Source of the DNA: Ascidiaceihabitans donghaensis
Lineage (GTDB): Bacteria; Pseudomonadota; Alphaproteobacteria; Rhodobacterales; Rhodobacteraceae
Assembly (NCBI RefSeq): GCF_900302465.1
Contig: NZ_OMOR01000001.1
Span: 3,132,729 to 3,196,728 of the forward strand
DNA length: 64,000 nt
Direction: 5' to 3'
The notes beneath the pieces were generated by a model. It did no database searches and was not told where the DNA came from. It saw nothing but the letters and a program-made list of their open reading frames with translations. Position numbers and translations under genes: made by a program. How positions within the stretch are numbered: the first letter of the stretch is position 1; each line of letters begins with the position of its first letter. Of this stretch, positions 35,468 to 44,671 are shown piece by piece.

Positions 35468-35600
35468 TGAATGGGCAGCCGCAAGGTTCGCGGTTTCATT
35501 CTGCCCGGCAAAATTTTCATCGCGATACACATGCGAGTAAGCCCGTCACACACTGGCTATATTAACGCATCTGCACGCGCCGCCTGCGGATCAAGGTCTG

Positions 35601-36866
35601 TCATGACGCCTGCCCGTCTTGGGGTGTCAGAAAACTTACTGCGACGACGGACAGTGCAACCATACCCGAAGCGATCCCAAGCATCAGGGGCAGCCCGCCC
35701 ACCTGATAGCTTAACCCCGATGCGAGCGTCCCGATCAAACGCCCCGCAGCGTTTGCCATGTAGTAAAACCCGACGTCCATGGTGACGCGTTCTGCCTTGG
35801 TGAAAGACAGGATCAAAAAGGAATGAAGCGAGGAGTTCACTGCAAAAAGCGCCCCGAACACCAACAGACCCGCGACCACGCAAAGCGTTAGCCAAGTCTG
35901 CGGGCCATTCGCAATCAAGGCCGCCACGGCCAGGACCGCTGGCACCCCCGCAAGCGCCCATGCCCAGCCACGTGCCGCTGCGATCAGTTCGGAGGTGGGG
36001 CGCGATTTGGCGCGCAGGATGCGTGGGGCGTTCGCCTGCACAAGCCCGTATAATATGATCCAAACGGCCATAAACGTCCCGATCAGGAAGAACGCAGTGC
36101 GATTGCCTTGCGGTGTTCCATCCGACAAGACCGCGTAGAAATAAATTGGGATACCGACGACAAACCACACATCCCGCGCCCCGAACAGAACCACGCGCGC
36201 AGCACTCAGCCAGTTGACGTTGGGCGATTTGGACAAGACTTCGGTGAACTTCGCGTCCTTGCGCCCCTTGGGCAGGCCCGCTGGCATGAACATCAACACC
36301 GCGATCAGGATCACCGCCAATACCGCCGCCATTCCAAGTACCGCACCGACAAATCCCACCGATGCAAGCAGGGCCGCGCCCAGCAAAAACCCCACCCCTT
36401 TAACCATGTTCTTGGACCCCGTCAGCAGGGCGACCCAGCGGAACAATCCCGCATCTCCCGCAGGCGCCAGCAATTTAACCGCCGATTTGGATGACATCTT
36501 GGCAAGATCTTTCGCCACCCCGCTGGCCCCTTGAACCAACATCACAAACACCACGGACACGCCCAGCGCCCAGCTTGGATCAAGTTGCGCCAGCGCCAAA
36601 AGGGCTGCAACCTGTAACCCAAGGCCCGCATAAAGGGTAGACGTCAACCCGAACCGCGCCGCAAGCCAGCCTGCGCACAGGTTCGTTACGATGCCCGCGA
36701 TTTCGTAAAGCACAAACAGATAGGCCAGCTGCACGGGTGAGAACCCCAGCGTGTGAAAATGCAAAAGCACCAGCATCCGTAAGGCGCCGTCGGTCAGCAT
36801 GAACGCCCAGTAGGCGGCCGTGACGGCGATATACGCGGACAGTCCTTCGGGGCGGGCTGTGGTCAC
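35601..36866 (-). CDS. arsJ: Organoarsenical efflux MFS transporter
   Basis: The 421-residue protein has about twelve hydrophobic segments of a major-facilitator carrier. It starts [21 protein letters not shown] and contains [15 protein letters not shown], conserved in ArsJ. It overlaps the GAPDH gene by 4 bp. In known systems GAPDH makes unstable 1-arseno-3-phosphoglycerate from arsenate, and ArsJ exports it, giving arsenate resistance. The context here matches that pair exactly. Confidence 0.92.
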   Translation of the reverse strand: MTTARPEGLSAYIAVTAAYWAFMLTDGALRMLVLLHFHTLGFSPVQLAYLFVLYEIAGIVTNLCAGWLAARFGLTSTLYAGLGLQVAALLALAQLDPSWALGVSVVFVMLVQGASGVAKDLAKMSSKSAVKLLAPAGDAGLFRWVALLTGSKNMVKGVGFLLGAALLASVGFVGAVLGMAAVLAVILIAVLMFMPAGLPKGRKDAKFTEVLSKSPNVNWLSAARVVLFGARDVWFVVGIPIYFYAVLSDGTPQGNRTAFFLIGTFMAVWIILYGLVQANAPRILRAKSRPTSELIAAARGWAWALAGVPAVLAVAALIANGPQTWLTLCVVAGLLVFGALFAVNSSLHSFLILSFTKAERVTMDVGFYYMANAAGRLIGTLASGLSYQVGGLPLMLGIASGMVALSVVAVSFLTPQDGQAS

Positions 36867-37861
36867 AAACTGTCTCCGACCATAAATGCCACATCCACCA
36901 AACGATGCGCGTAGCCCATTTCGTTGTCATACCACGCGTAAATTTTGACCTGCGTGCCATTGATGACCATGGTCGATAGCGCGTCCACAATACTGGATCG
37001 TTCGTCGTTGGTATAATCCGTCGACACCAACGGGCGTTCTTCGTATCCAAGAATGCCACTCAATTCGCCTGCCGCTGCTGCTTTGAACAGGGCGTTCACC
37101 TCTTCCGCCGTCGTTGCGCGTTCCACCTCAAACACGCAATCGGTCAATGAGGCGTTCAGCAGCGGCACCCGCACCGCGTGGCCGTTTAAACGCCCCTTAA
37201 GCTCGGGGTAGATCAGCGTGATCGCCGTCGCACTGCCCGTTGTCGTCGGGATCAGAGAATTAAGCGCAGATCGCGCACGGCGCAAATCCTTGGCGGGACG
37301 GTCTACGATAGTCTGCGTGTTCGTCACGTCGTGAATGGTCGTGATTGACCCGTGCTTGATCTGCAGGTTCTCGTGGATCACCTTCACGACCGGGGCAAGG
37401 CAGTTGGTTGTGCAACTGGCCGCTGTCACAATATTATGGTGCGCCGCATCATAAATATCATGATTGACGCCAAAGACGATATTGGCCGCATTGCCATCTT
37501 TGACAGGGGCGGACACAACCACCTTCTTTACACCTGCTTCAAAAAACGGGGCCAGCTTGGCTTCGGTTTTGAACACGCCAGTACAGTCAATGACCACATC
37601 GACACCGTCCAACGGCAAATCGTCAATGTCATGCGTACCGACAAAGGGCAGACGGGTGCCGTCAATCGTGACGCTGTCGCTATCATAGGTAAACTCTGCA
37701 TCCCAACGACCATGCACCGTATCAAATTCAAGCAGATGCGCGTGCATCTCAGGGTCACCCACAGCGTCGTTTATCCACGCGATCTTAGCCCCACGCGCCA
37801 ACAAGGGTTTGAGCGCGAGCTTGCCAATCCGGCCAAGGCCGTTCAGAGCGTAGACTGTCAT
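36863..37861 (-). CDS. ArsJ-associated glyceraldehyde-3-phosphate dehydrogenase
   Basis: The ATG at 37861 follows AAGGATAA; the 30 extra upstream residues shadow the fusion gene. The 332-residue enzyme begins [14 protein letters not shown], an altered form of the usual NGFGRIGR motif. It has the catalytic Cys150 in ASCTTNC and the C-terminal [14 protein letters not shown]. Its coupling to arsJ marks it as the arsenate-handling GAPDH rather than the glycolytic one. It produces 1-arseno-3-phosphoglycerate for export. Confidence 0.93.
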   Translation of the reverse strand: MTVYALNGLGRIGKLALKPLLARGAKIAWINDAVGDPEMHAHLLEFDTVHGRWDAEFTYDSDSVTIDGTRLPFVGTHDIDDLPLDGVDVVIDCTGVFKTEAKLAPFFEAGVKKVVVSAPVKDGNAANIVFGVNHDIYDAAHHNIVTAASCTTNCLAPVVKVIHENLQIKHGSITTIHDVTNTQTIVDRPAKDLRRARSALNSLIPTTTGSATAITLIYPELKGRLNGHAVRVPLLNASLTDCVFEVERATTAEEVNALFKAAAAGELSGILGYEERPLVSTDYTNDERSSIVDALSTMVINGTQVKIYAWYDNEMGYAHRLVDVAFMVGDSL

Positions 37862-37865
37862 AGGG

Positions 37866-38705
37866 TTATCCTTTGTCTTTGATTTGGCCGATGTCATCCA
37901 CGGCCTTTTGAAGGGAAATACGATCAAGCGACGCAATCGGCAGCGCGGCAAACCCGGTCATGCGATTGCGCAACGCGCCGTAGGTCTGACGGAACGCGAG
38001 GCTTTTTTCTGCGTCTGCGCCCTGGACTTTGACCGGGTCAGGCAGCCCCCAGTGGGCGCTGATGGTCTGATCCCGCCATGCAGGGCAGTCGTCATTGGCA
38101 GCCTGGTCACAAACGGTGAACACAAAATCAAGGGCCGGAGCATCATCGGTTTGAAACTCTCCGATGTTCTTGGCACGCAAAACCGACACATCATGGCCGT
38201 TTTGTTTTAACACCTCCAAGGCGAACCCGTTGAGGTCCGAGTTCGGTTTGGTGCCTGCGGAATAAACGTTAAAGCGATCCGGCGAGAGATCACGCAGGAT
38301 GGCCTCTGCAAAGATCGAACGGGCGGAATTACCGGTACAGATGAACAAGACATTGAACTTTCGGTCCCCCATTTCAGGAAACCTGTGCGCGGCATCATTG
38401 GCGAAAGGCAAACAAATTTCGGGGCGCCCCCGACAACAGTCATGAAGAAGGAACCCAATCGTCGCCTGTATCGCTTCCATGTCCACCGCATAGCGCAGCG
38501 ATGTTCCGACCCGCTCTTGAGAGATCAGACCAGCATGCAACAACGAGGACACATAACCCGAAAGCGTGTTGGGCTTTAAGTCCAGTGCATGCGCAAGTTC
38601 CGTCGCGGGAACCCGATTAGGGTAGCGACGCATAAGCAGCCGGAACACGGCAAGCCGTTGCGGATGGCCAAGCGTTGAAAGTCGGTCGGGAATCAATGTA
38701 TCCAT
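37866..38705 (-). CDS. ArsR repressor fused to LMW-PTP-type arsenate reductase (ArsR-ArsC)
   Basis: The 279 residues contain two full domains. Residues 1-95 are an ArsR winged helix ([20 protein letters not shown]), with Cys90, Cys91 and Cys98 in a [11 protein letters not shown] cluster that probably senses As(III). Residues 117-265 are a low-molecular-weight phosphatase-type ArsC with the P-loop Cys123-TGNSA-Arg129 and the resolving-type cysteines Cys199 and Cys207 ([11 protein letters not shown]). Both active parts look intact. It is first in the ars operon, 4 bp before the GAPDH gene. A palindrome overlaps its -10; no clear ribosome site precedes the ATG. Confidence 0.92.
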   Translation of the reverse strand: MDTLIPDRLSTLGHPQRLAVFRLLMRRYPNRVPATELAHALDLKPNTLSGYVSSLLHAGLISQERVGTSLRYAVDMEAIQATIGFLLHDCCRGRPEICLPFANDAAHRFPEMGDRKFNVLFICTGNSARSIFAEAILRDLSPDRFNVYSAGTKPNSDLNGFALEVLKQNGHDVSVLRAKNIGEFQTDDAPALDFVFTVCDQAANDDCPAWRDQTISAHWGLPDPVKVQGADAEKSLAFRQTYGALRNRMTGFAALPIASLDRISLQKAVDDIGQIKDKG

Positions 38706-38714
38706 AGTTCGTGA

Positions 38715-38728
38715 ATAATTGAATTATA
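38715..38728 (-). promoter_or_regulatory. ars promoter -10 with overlapping palindrome (ArsR operator candidate)
   Basis: TATAAT lies 18 nt before the fusion gene's ATG on the coding strand. It overlaps the perfect 13-bp palindrome ATAATT-C-AATTAT (38715-38727). A repressor there would block the promoter. No good -35 hexamer is evident, and the leader must be very short. Confidence 0.5.
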
Positions 38729-39074
38729 GACTAGTACAAAGTGAAGTTTTTGTAACATTGCAACCAGCGTTGTTCTGAAATTACTTTTGTGAACAGCCTT
38801 GGGTACAGGCATCACCAAGGTTCTGCGTGCCATGGGCCCGCGTACCAGCGGCATCTGGGAAAGGAAGGGGCTGGTGGCAGACCCGTTCTGATCCGCGATG
38901 CAGCACAACTTTCGCAGGTTTCAACAACAAGGAACTGCACGCAAGATTGGTCAGGCGCTGCAAATAAAGTTGTCCATATTTGACAATCTGCCCGCAAGTC
39001 AGATCAGATTCGAAACGCTACGGTGGTAAAACCCACAGCAGCCGTAAAAATCAGAGATCAAGGAGGCTAATATT
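38729..39074. other. Gene-free stretch between the ars operon and the accessory patch
   Basis: Apart from the ars promoter at its left edge I see no gene, repeat or strong hairpin. Frames are short and match no family. Confidence 0.5.
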
Positions 39075-39179
39075 GTGATTGTAGAACGTCGCACATCTTT
39101 GTCTCGATGCGCCGAATTTTCTGCACCTTGCCTACCAGCCGCGTCACGAAATATTGGCCCAAACGTCAAGCATTTCTAA
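39075..39179 (+). CDS. Possible 34-codon small ORF or remnant with strong ribosome site
   Basis: A GTG codon stands 8 bases after AAGGAGG, the best Shine-Dalgarno match in this area. The frame MIVERRTSLSRCAEFSAPCL continues to a TAA at 39177. The first residues MIVERRT recall the start of NIPSNAP-type small proteins, so this could be the 5' stump of a decayed gene. It is convergent with the DUF3644 gene. Function unknown and coding status unproven. Confidence 0.25.
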   Translation: MIVERRTSLSRCAEFSAPCLPAASRNIGPNVKHF

Positions 39180-39207
39180 CCCATGAAGTAAGTCAGGATG
39201 CCGTTTG

Positions 39208-40380
39208 TTAACGGGTCCATCCCTCATTGAGTTTTTCCATGACCTTCTCAAACCATGCATCATACCAGTACCACTGCCCTGCAATCTCAACCCCATAGCC
39301 CTTGCCCGGACTGCGCGCATTGAGCTGGTTAACGAGCTGCGTATGATCGAAGATAGCAAACTGTGGAAAGCCAGCCGCATTTGCCTTGGCAACTATCTCT
39401 GTAGGGCGAAATTTAGGCCGCTCTGTATCTTTCAGCAGCACTCTCTCAACATTTTCCGCCTCCGGTGTGCCAGCTTTGACAAACTCAATAGCCAAGTCAG
39501 ATTTTGAAGCCTTGCCTGCCACCTTCGGCACAAAGGCCACGCGATAGCGAAATTTGGGATCGGCTTGTTCTGCATCAGTCAAACCATTGTGGAAGTCATC
39601 CATTGCAGTCGCCACGTTTGGTGGCAAATCCTGACCGACTAAACTGGCCCTCTGGCCCCCATCGAAGGTAACGAATTGAAGTGCTATTGGCAGCCGCTTT
39701 TCCAACGCAAATTCTTTGCCAAACAGGGTTTTGATCGCTTCATTGAAGTTGATGCAGCAGGCTTGCAGTTTGGCGCCAAGTGCGTCGTCAATCCGGTCAG
39801 TTGACTGATGCTCAATCTCATGACGGATTTCCGTCAGGAAGTTGAGATTGTCAATGACGCCCTTTTCAATCGGACACCCGCCGTGGGCAAGGCATTGACC
39901 TAGTTCCCAATACATATCGGCACCATGCTTTGTTTTCTTTACAACCCCAGCCTGCTTGTACCGATAATCTACGCCCTCCCTCTTGTAATAGGCATGCATG
40001 AGGTACGTCCATGCAATGACGCTTGTGACGATGAACAGTTCAGCGCGGCAAAACAGCCCTGCGCTGTTAAAGGTATGAACAGCCGCAATCATCGCTTCCC
40101 GCGCCTTGATTGATAATTCATCGCCCTTGAAATGAAGCCCTGTTACAGGGTCTATATCCGGCCATGCATTCAGAAATGCGTCCAGTTCAATGTTGCTTGC
40201 CGGTTTGATAGCTGCGTGCATCTTCCCATCTTTAATCTGGGATATCCGAGCTTGGTTCACAGAGCGTGTTGGTCGCGAAAAATAGGCGTGAACATCTTGC
40301 GGGACGTAGTTCTTTTGTAGCATCGCTTTCACAATTGCCACTTCCCACTTTTCCAGCGTCTTTCCTGTTCTACGTGCCAA
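39208..40380 (-). CDS. DUF3644-domain protein, possible HEPN-type RNase
   Basis: The 390-residue soluble protein opens with a helix-turn-helix-like segment (about 10-55, with SVNQARISQIKDGKM). The central part (about 85-225) fits DUF3644. It contains Arg186-His-x3-His191 in FLTEIRHEIEHQS, an R-x4-H pattern as in HEPN ribonucleases. The C-terminus (about 330-390) has GYGVEIAGQWYWYDAWFEKV, not recognised. It stands alone, 120 bp from tRNA-Arg, between unrelated conserved blocks, which suggests acquisition. DUF3644 genes occur in defence-like settings, but a defence role is inference; no partner gene is adjacent. Confidence 0.7.
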   Translation of the reverse strand: MARRTGKTLEKWEVAIVKAMLQKNYVPQDVHAYFSRPTRSVNQARISQIKDGKMHAAIKPASNIELDAFLNAWPDIDPVTGLHFKGDELSIKAREAMIAAVHTFNSAGLFCRAELFIVTSVIAWTYLMHAYYKREGVDYRYKQAGVVKKTKHGADMYWELGQCLAHGGCPIEKGVIDNLNFLTEIRHEIEHQSTDRIDDALGAKLQACCINFNEAIKTLFGKEFALEKRLPIALQFVTFDGGQRASLVGQDLPPNVATAMDDFHNGLTDAEQADPKFRYRVAFVPKVAGKASKSDLAIEFVKAGTPEAENVERVLLKDTERPKFRPTEIVAKANAAGFPQFAIFDHTQLVNQLNARSPGKGYGVEIAGQWYWYDAWFEKVMEKLNEGWTR

Positions 40381-40500
40381 TGCCTATGAGCCTTCAGTTA
40401 TTCTCGGCGACAACTTCAACGACTGTCGGTCATGATTTTGAGAATATGGTCAGCTTTTGAAGGAAAGGTCGAAGCCATCTGACGTTCGATAGTGATTTAG

Positions 40501-40577
40501 TGGCGGACCGAGGAGGATTCGAACCCCCGACCCCCTGATTCGTAGTCAGGTACTCTATCCAGCTGAGCTATCGGTCC
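40501..40577 (-). tRNA. tRNA-Arg (anticodon ACG)
   Basis: The 77-nt minus-strand sequence folds as a full cloverleaf. The acceptor GGACCGA pairs with TCGGTCC, the D-arm contains AGCTCAGCTGGATAGAG, and the anticodon stem is CCTGA/TCAGG. The anticodon loop is CTACGAA (ACG), and the T-arm carries GGTTCGAATCC. The discriminator is G and CCA is encoded (40501-40503). ACG becomes ICG in bacteria and reads CGU, CGC and CGA. Confidence 0.96.
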
Positions 40578-40645
40578 ACTACGGCGCGGTTTAGTCTTGC
40601 CGCGCGATAGATGCAAGCCCTCGTTTCATCAATTTGCGAAGAAAA

Positions 40646-42034
40646 TCAAACCAGCGTCACATCGCCTTTCGGCAACCTAATCCGAAAGGCGGTTCCATCG
40701 GTTCCGGTGTTGCTCAGTTCGAGGGAACCGCCATGCCCCCGGACCAATTCCGCAGAAATTGCCAGCCCCAATCCAGACCCGCCTTTTGTAACGCCGCCCT
40801 GAAACGGTGTGAACAAATGTTCCTGGGCTTTGGGGGGCAAGCCCGGCCCGGTATCGCGAATGTCAATGAACCATGCGCTGCTGTCTTCACTTGCAGATAC
40901 GTTGATCTCGCCGGGTTTGCCGCTGGCGATAATCGCCTGACGCGCGTTGCGGACCAGATTTGCGATGACACGAAACACTTGTTCTGCATCAGCGCGAATT
41001 TGCATAGACACAGGAATATCCTCGGACAGACTTAGATCATAGTCTCCGGCGGCCAACCTTTCACTGTCTATGACATCTTCCACGATCGGCGACAGCATCG
41101 CCACGGTCAAAGTGGGGCTGGGTTCTTCTGCTTTGCCAAAGGCCAAAGTGCTTTCACACAGATGCACAGCCCGTGTGATCGAGTTCACCAATTTCGGTGC
41201 CATCCGTGCGACCAACGGGTCTTCGCTGGACTCGATACGATCCGTAAACAACTGCGCCGAAGTCAGGATATTGCGCAAATCATGGCTGATTTTGCTAACG
41301 GCACTGCCAAGCTGCGCCAAGCGCTCTTTCTGACGCAATGCGCTTGTTAGTTCCGTTTGCATGGATTTCAGCGCCTCTTCGGCTTCGCGCAATTCCGTCA
41401 CGCCCGCGCCAGGTTCAATGATACGTCGCGCATCTTCTGGCGCTTCGGCATAACGTTGCATGTGATCAACAACACCCTTGATCGGTTTGACCAAAAGCGA
41501 ACGTACCGCCAGAAACAGCAACACGGCGGTGAAGACCGAAATCACAGCGGATAAGATCAAAATGCGCACGCCATAGTCTATCATCGCGGTCCGCAAAGGC
41601 CCGGTTTCCATGGTAATTTCGATTAACAGCCCTGCTTCGCGCAAAGGTGCACCGATCACGCGGATCACTTCATTCTCAGACTTGGTCAGCCGCATCATGG
41701 CGTCGCGGATCAACACCAGTGCTGTGCCATCGCGCAAATCGAATGTTTCCGAGATCGGCTGCGGCATCGGGGTTGCCAACATCAGTTGGCGCACCTCGTC
41801 GCGGCGCAACACCACGTTGAACACGCCCGCGTTTTCCAGCAGTTCCTGTTCCAGTTCGCTGTCCAACATGTCATCGGCCAGCAGCGCCAGTGAAGCAATC
41901 TGCGCCCGCTCAAGGTGATCCAGCAGGTAGTTTTCGCGGTACCGTGCAATCGATGGCACAAAGATCAAAATCTCAGCCAACATGACGAAGACTGTGGTCA
42001 GGATCAGGAAGCGGCCAGAAAGCGAATTCAGCAT
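40646..42034 (-). CDS. Orphan membrane sensor histidine kinase
   Basis: The 462-residue protein has helix 1 (about 8-30), a ~120-residue extracytoplasmic sensor region, helix 2 (about 155-177), a HAMP-like linker (SLLVKPIKGVVDHM), and a HisKA domain with phospho-acceptor His in SKISHDLRNILTSAQL. The HATPase domain has N-box ANLVRNARQA, G1 DTGPGLPP and G2 GGSGLGLAIS. Asn follows Arg where many kinases have HELRTPL; HDLRN is typical of the NtrB/DctB-like group. No response regulator lies next to it, so the partner is elsewhere. Confidence 0.92.
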   Translation of the reverse strand: MLNSLSGRFLILTTVFVMLAEILIFVPSIARYRENYLLDHLERAQIASLALLADDMLDSELEQELLENAGVFNVVLRRDEVRQLMLATPMPQPISETFDLRDGTALVLIRDAMMRLTKSENEVIRVIGAPLREAGLLIEITMETGPLRTAMIDYGVRILILSAVISVFTAVLLFLAVRSLLVKPIKGVVDHMQRYAEAPEDARRIIEPGAGVTELREAEEALKSMQTELTSALRQKERLAQLGSAVSKISHDLRNILTSAQLFTDRIESSEDPLVARMAPKLVNSITRAVHLCESTLAFGKAEEPSPTLTVAMLSPIVEDVIDSERLAAGDYDLSLSEDIPVSMQIRADAEQVFRVIANLVRNARQAIIASGKPGEINVSASEDSSAWFIDIRDTGPGLPPKAQEHLFTPFQGGVTKGGSGLGLAISAELVRGHGGSLELSNTGTDGTAFRIRLPKGDVTLV

Positions 42035-42047
42035 GGTGCCTCAGAAC

Positions 42048-43466
42048 TCAAGGAATGAAGCGTTGGACAAAGCCCACCACCCGTTTCACCGTAGGGTTAT
42101 CAAACAATCGAGGCGTGTAATAGGCACCAGCCGCGCGTTTGTTGACTTCGCCAATGGTCGGATATGGCGCGACCATGGCGGCGACATGGCTCATCTTCAT
42201 GTTGTTGGCCAGAACCAGCGCCCACAGGTTGATCAATTCGCCCGCTTGGTAGCCTACGATTGATGCGCCGACCGGGCGGCCCTTGACCACCATCAGCTTG
42301 ATGAAGCCTTTGGTTTTACGTTCCGCAATCGCGCGGTCGTTGTGGTGATAGTCAAAGCGGATCACTTCCAATTTGTCGCCGTGGGCGTCCCGCGCCTGCG
42401 CTTCGGTCAAGCCAACTTGGGACAGTTCTGGATCCGTGTAGGTCGCCCAAGGGATATGCGACGTCTTGGCCTTGGACGGCAGCCCAAACAGCATGGACCG
42501 GATGATAACGCCCGCGTGGTAGCCCGCCACATGGGTGAATTGCAGCCCGCCCGCCACATCACCGATGGCATAGACTTTGCGGTTGCTGGTACGCATGGAC
42601 GCGTCGACTTCGATACCTGTGCGTGTGGTCTTGATGCCCGCGGCATCCAAATTCAGCTTATCGGTATTGGATTTGCGGCCAACAGCCATCAACAGGTGCG
42701 AGCCTTTGAAAACGCGACCGTCTTTGACCTCGACTTCGATAGCACCGGCTTGCCCTCGAATTTCAGCGGCCATTGCGTCTTCAGCAATCTCTACCCCTTC
42801 ATCTTTCAGCGTATCCAGCACGACCTTGGCCAGTTCGGGATCGTCTTTGCCCAGCGCCTTTGCGCCCTCAATCACAGTTACCTTTGATCCCAAACGGATG
42901 TGGGCCTGCGCCATTTCCATCCCGATGGGGCCGCCCCCGATGATCAACAGGTGCTCAGGTTGTTCACGCAGGTCGAACAATGTCTCGTTTGTCTCGTAGG
43001 GCACATCGCTAAGACCGGGAATGGGCGGCACCAAAGGCGATGAACCCGTTGAAATAACAACGCGGCGGGCTTTGATCACTGTATCGCCTGCTTGCACTTC
43101 CGTGGGTGAAATGAAGTGGCCATATTCGCGGATCACGTTGACGCCAAAGCCTTCAAACCGCTCTTGGCTGTCCACCGGTGCAATGGTCGCGATCACATCG
43201 GCCACATGATCCTTGGCGGCGGCATAGTCCACTTGCGGGTCTGTGTCCGCCACGCCGTAAGGCGACGCATGTGCCTGCCCGTAAGCGGCTTTTGCGCTGG
43301 CGATCAGCGCCTTGGACGGGACGCACCCGAAGTTCAGACAATCGCCGCCCATCTTGTGACCTTCCAGCAAAGTCACAGATGCACCCATCTGACTGGCACC
43401 TGCAGCCACAGACAACCCGCCGGACCCCGCACCAATAACCAAAACATCCGTCTTAATACGCTTCAT
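42048..43466 (-). CDS. Mercuric-reductase/dihydrolipoamide-dehydrogenase-like FAD disulfide oxidoreductase
   Basis: The 472-residue protein has the FAD motif VIGAGSGGLSVA, the redox pair Cys43/Cys48 in GGDCLNFGCVPSK, a NAD(P) motif IIGGGPIGMEMAQ, and YAIGDVAG. The C-terminal dimerisation domain ends without the Cys-Cys of MerA, and there is no HMA domain, so it is not a true mercuric reductase. It lies 4 bp behind the TVP38 gene; this pairing is common in proteobacteria. The electron acceptor is unknown. Confidence 0.88.
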   Translation of the reverse strand: MKRIKTDVLVIGAGSGGLSVAAGASQMGASVTLLEGHKMGGDCLNFGCVPSKALIASAKAAYGQAHASPYGVADTDPQVDYAAAKDHVADVIATIAPVDSQERFEGFGVNVIREYGHFISPTEVQAGDTVIKARRVVISTGSSPLVPPIPGLSDVPYETNETLFDLREQPEHLLIIGGGPIGMEMAQAHIRLGSKVTVIEGAKALGKDDPELAKVVLDTLKDEGVEIAEDAMAAEIRGQAGAIEVEVKDGRVFKGSHLLMAVGRKSNTDKLNLDAAGIKTTRTGIEVDASMRTSNRKVYAIGDVAGGLQFTHVAGYHAGVIIRSMLFGLPSKAKTSHIPWATYTDPELSQVGLTEAQARDAHGDKLEVIRFDYHHNDRAIAERKTKGFIKLMVVKGRPVGASIVGYQAGELINLWALVLANNMKMSHVAAMVAPYPTIGEVNKRAAGAYYTPRLFDNPTVKRVVGFVQRFIP

Positions 43467-43470
43467 TGTC

Positions 43471-44214
43471 TTACAGACCTTTCTTGCCAGTCACGGCTTT
43501 CATCAAAACAGGCAACAAGGACAATGCCGCAAGCCCAAGAATTGGCAACAAAACATGGGGCGCGAAAATGATGCCAAGATCCGGCGTCTCGCCCGCTTCA
43601 AAAACTTCGCCCAGGCCCGCACCCACAGAACTGAAAACCAACCCGCCGGGAATAATGCCCAGAAAGGTAGAAATCACAAAGCGGTGCAGCGGCACCTGCA
43701 TAAAGGAGGGCACCAGGTTCGCCACGAAAAACGGAACAACCGGCACGAGGCGCATGATGAACAACATAGACCATTGGTTTTCATCAATCCCGTCTTTCAA
43801 CTTTTTGATGGGGCCCGTCGACGCTTCCATCTTTGCACCAAGCGTTTCACCAAACCCGTAACGTGCTGCCAAAAAGATAACTGTCGCCCCAAGGGTTGCA
43901 CCCGTGACGTTAAAGATCGTGCCAAAGACTGTGCCAAACAAGAACCCCCCCGTCAGCGTGGCAATGGTGGCCCCCGGCAACGAGAACCCGACAATCAGGA
44001 TGTAGGCCAAGACAAACAGCAGCGCAGTCAAAACATAGTTGCTGTCACGAAACGCCACCAATGCTTCACGGTTGTCGCGCAACGTGTCAAAGCTGAGGTA
44101 ATCGCGCAAAGTGAAAAACCCGATGGCAGCCACCACCGCGATTGCAATCAACGGCAACCGCCGCATCAGGCCGGACTTGGGGGTAGGTTCATTGGCTTGG
44201 GTCATATCACTCAT
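43471..44214 (-). CDS. TVP38/TMEM64-family membrane protein (VTT/DedA-like)
   Basis: The ATG at 44214 has AAGG eight bases before it; 19 upstream residues are excluded. The 247-residue protein has five or six membrane segments and the VTT core GFSLPGATIATLTGGFLFG and VTGATLGATVIFLAARYGFG. The family acts in lipid scrambling or membrane homeostasis in other organisms; the bacterial function is unsettled. It is co-transcribed with the flavoprotein gene behind it. Confidence 0.9.
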   Translation of the reverse strand: MSDMTQANEPTPKSGLMRRLPLIAIAVVAAIGFFTLRDYLSFDTLRDNREALVAFRDSNYVLTALLFVLAYILIVGFSLPGATIATLTGGFLFGTVFGTIFNVTGATLGATVIFLAARYGFGETLGAKMEASTGPIKKLKDGIDENQWSMLFIMRLVPVVPFFVANLVPSFMQVPLHRFVISTFLGIIPGGLVFSSVGAGLGEVFEAGETPDLGIIFAPHVLLPILGLAALSLLPVLMKAVTGKKGL

Positions 44215-44415
44215 CAGCTTGGCCTTTTTGGTTGTCCACTTCAATGCACTGAACCTGTGCATACGTGCCACCGTGAAACACCTAGATCACGGGTGCTTGA
44301 TGTTGAGTGAAGGGAATCGAGGTTTTTCTTGCGTCAACTTTCGGCGTTTGAAACAATTCCCCAAGTTCACGCGGGATATTTGTTGCAAAACTATACGTTT
44401 TACCGTCCACAGGGT

Positions 44416-44443
44416 TTGACTTGCCCCCCTATCGCCTTTAGAG
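44416..44443 (+). promoter_or_regulatory. Candidate promoter of rpmH-rnpA
   Basis: TTGACT (44416-44421) and TTAGAG (44438-44443) with a 16-bp spacer stand about 65 nt before the rpmH start. The -35 is good and the -10 poor. The 295-bp gap to the TVP38 gene holds nothing else I recognise. Confidence 0.4.
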
Positions 44444-44509
44444 GACGGGCTTCGAATGACACTTGGTGCGCCGAATCTACAAGGTGGACCATAAAATGGA
44501 GACGGAGCG

Positions 44510-44644
44510 ATGAAACGCACCTACCAACCTTCCAATCTCGTGCGCAAGCGGCGCCACGGCTTCCGTTCGCGCATGGCGACAAAAGCAGGCCGTAAAATCC
44601 TGAACGCACGTCGTGCCAAGGGCCGCAAAGAACTAAGCGCTTAA
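44510..44644 (+). CDS. rpmH: 50S ribosomal protein L34
   Basis: The 44-codon gene encodes [18 protein letters not shown] and continues with [20 protein letters not shown], the nearly invariant L34 sequence. GGAG precedes the ATG closely. It is a structural component of the large ribosomal subunit. It is followed by rnpA, the usual order. Confidence 0.98.
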   Translation: MKRTYQPSNLVRKRRHGFRSRMATKAGRKILNARRAKGRKELSA

Positions 44645-44671
44645 TTTAGCGCCAGCGCAGGATTGCCTGAC

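Noticed and set aside
38706-40577. Genomic island with attachment sites at tRNA-Arg
   Set aside because: I looked for a second copy of the tRNA 3' end in the flanking 2 kb and found none, and there is no integrase; only the position suggests acquisition.
42048-43466. Mercury resistance gene merA
   Set aside because: There is no HMA domain and no C-terminal Cys pair, and no merR/merT/merP nearby.
44400-44515. Origin of replication near rpmH
   Set aside because: Only one loose DnaA-box-like match (GTCCACAGG) is visible and dnaA/dnaN are not present.
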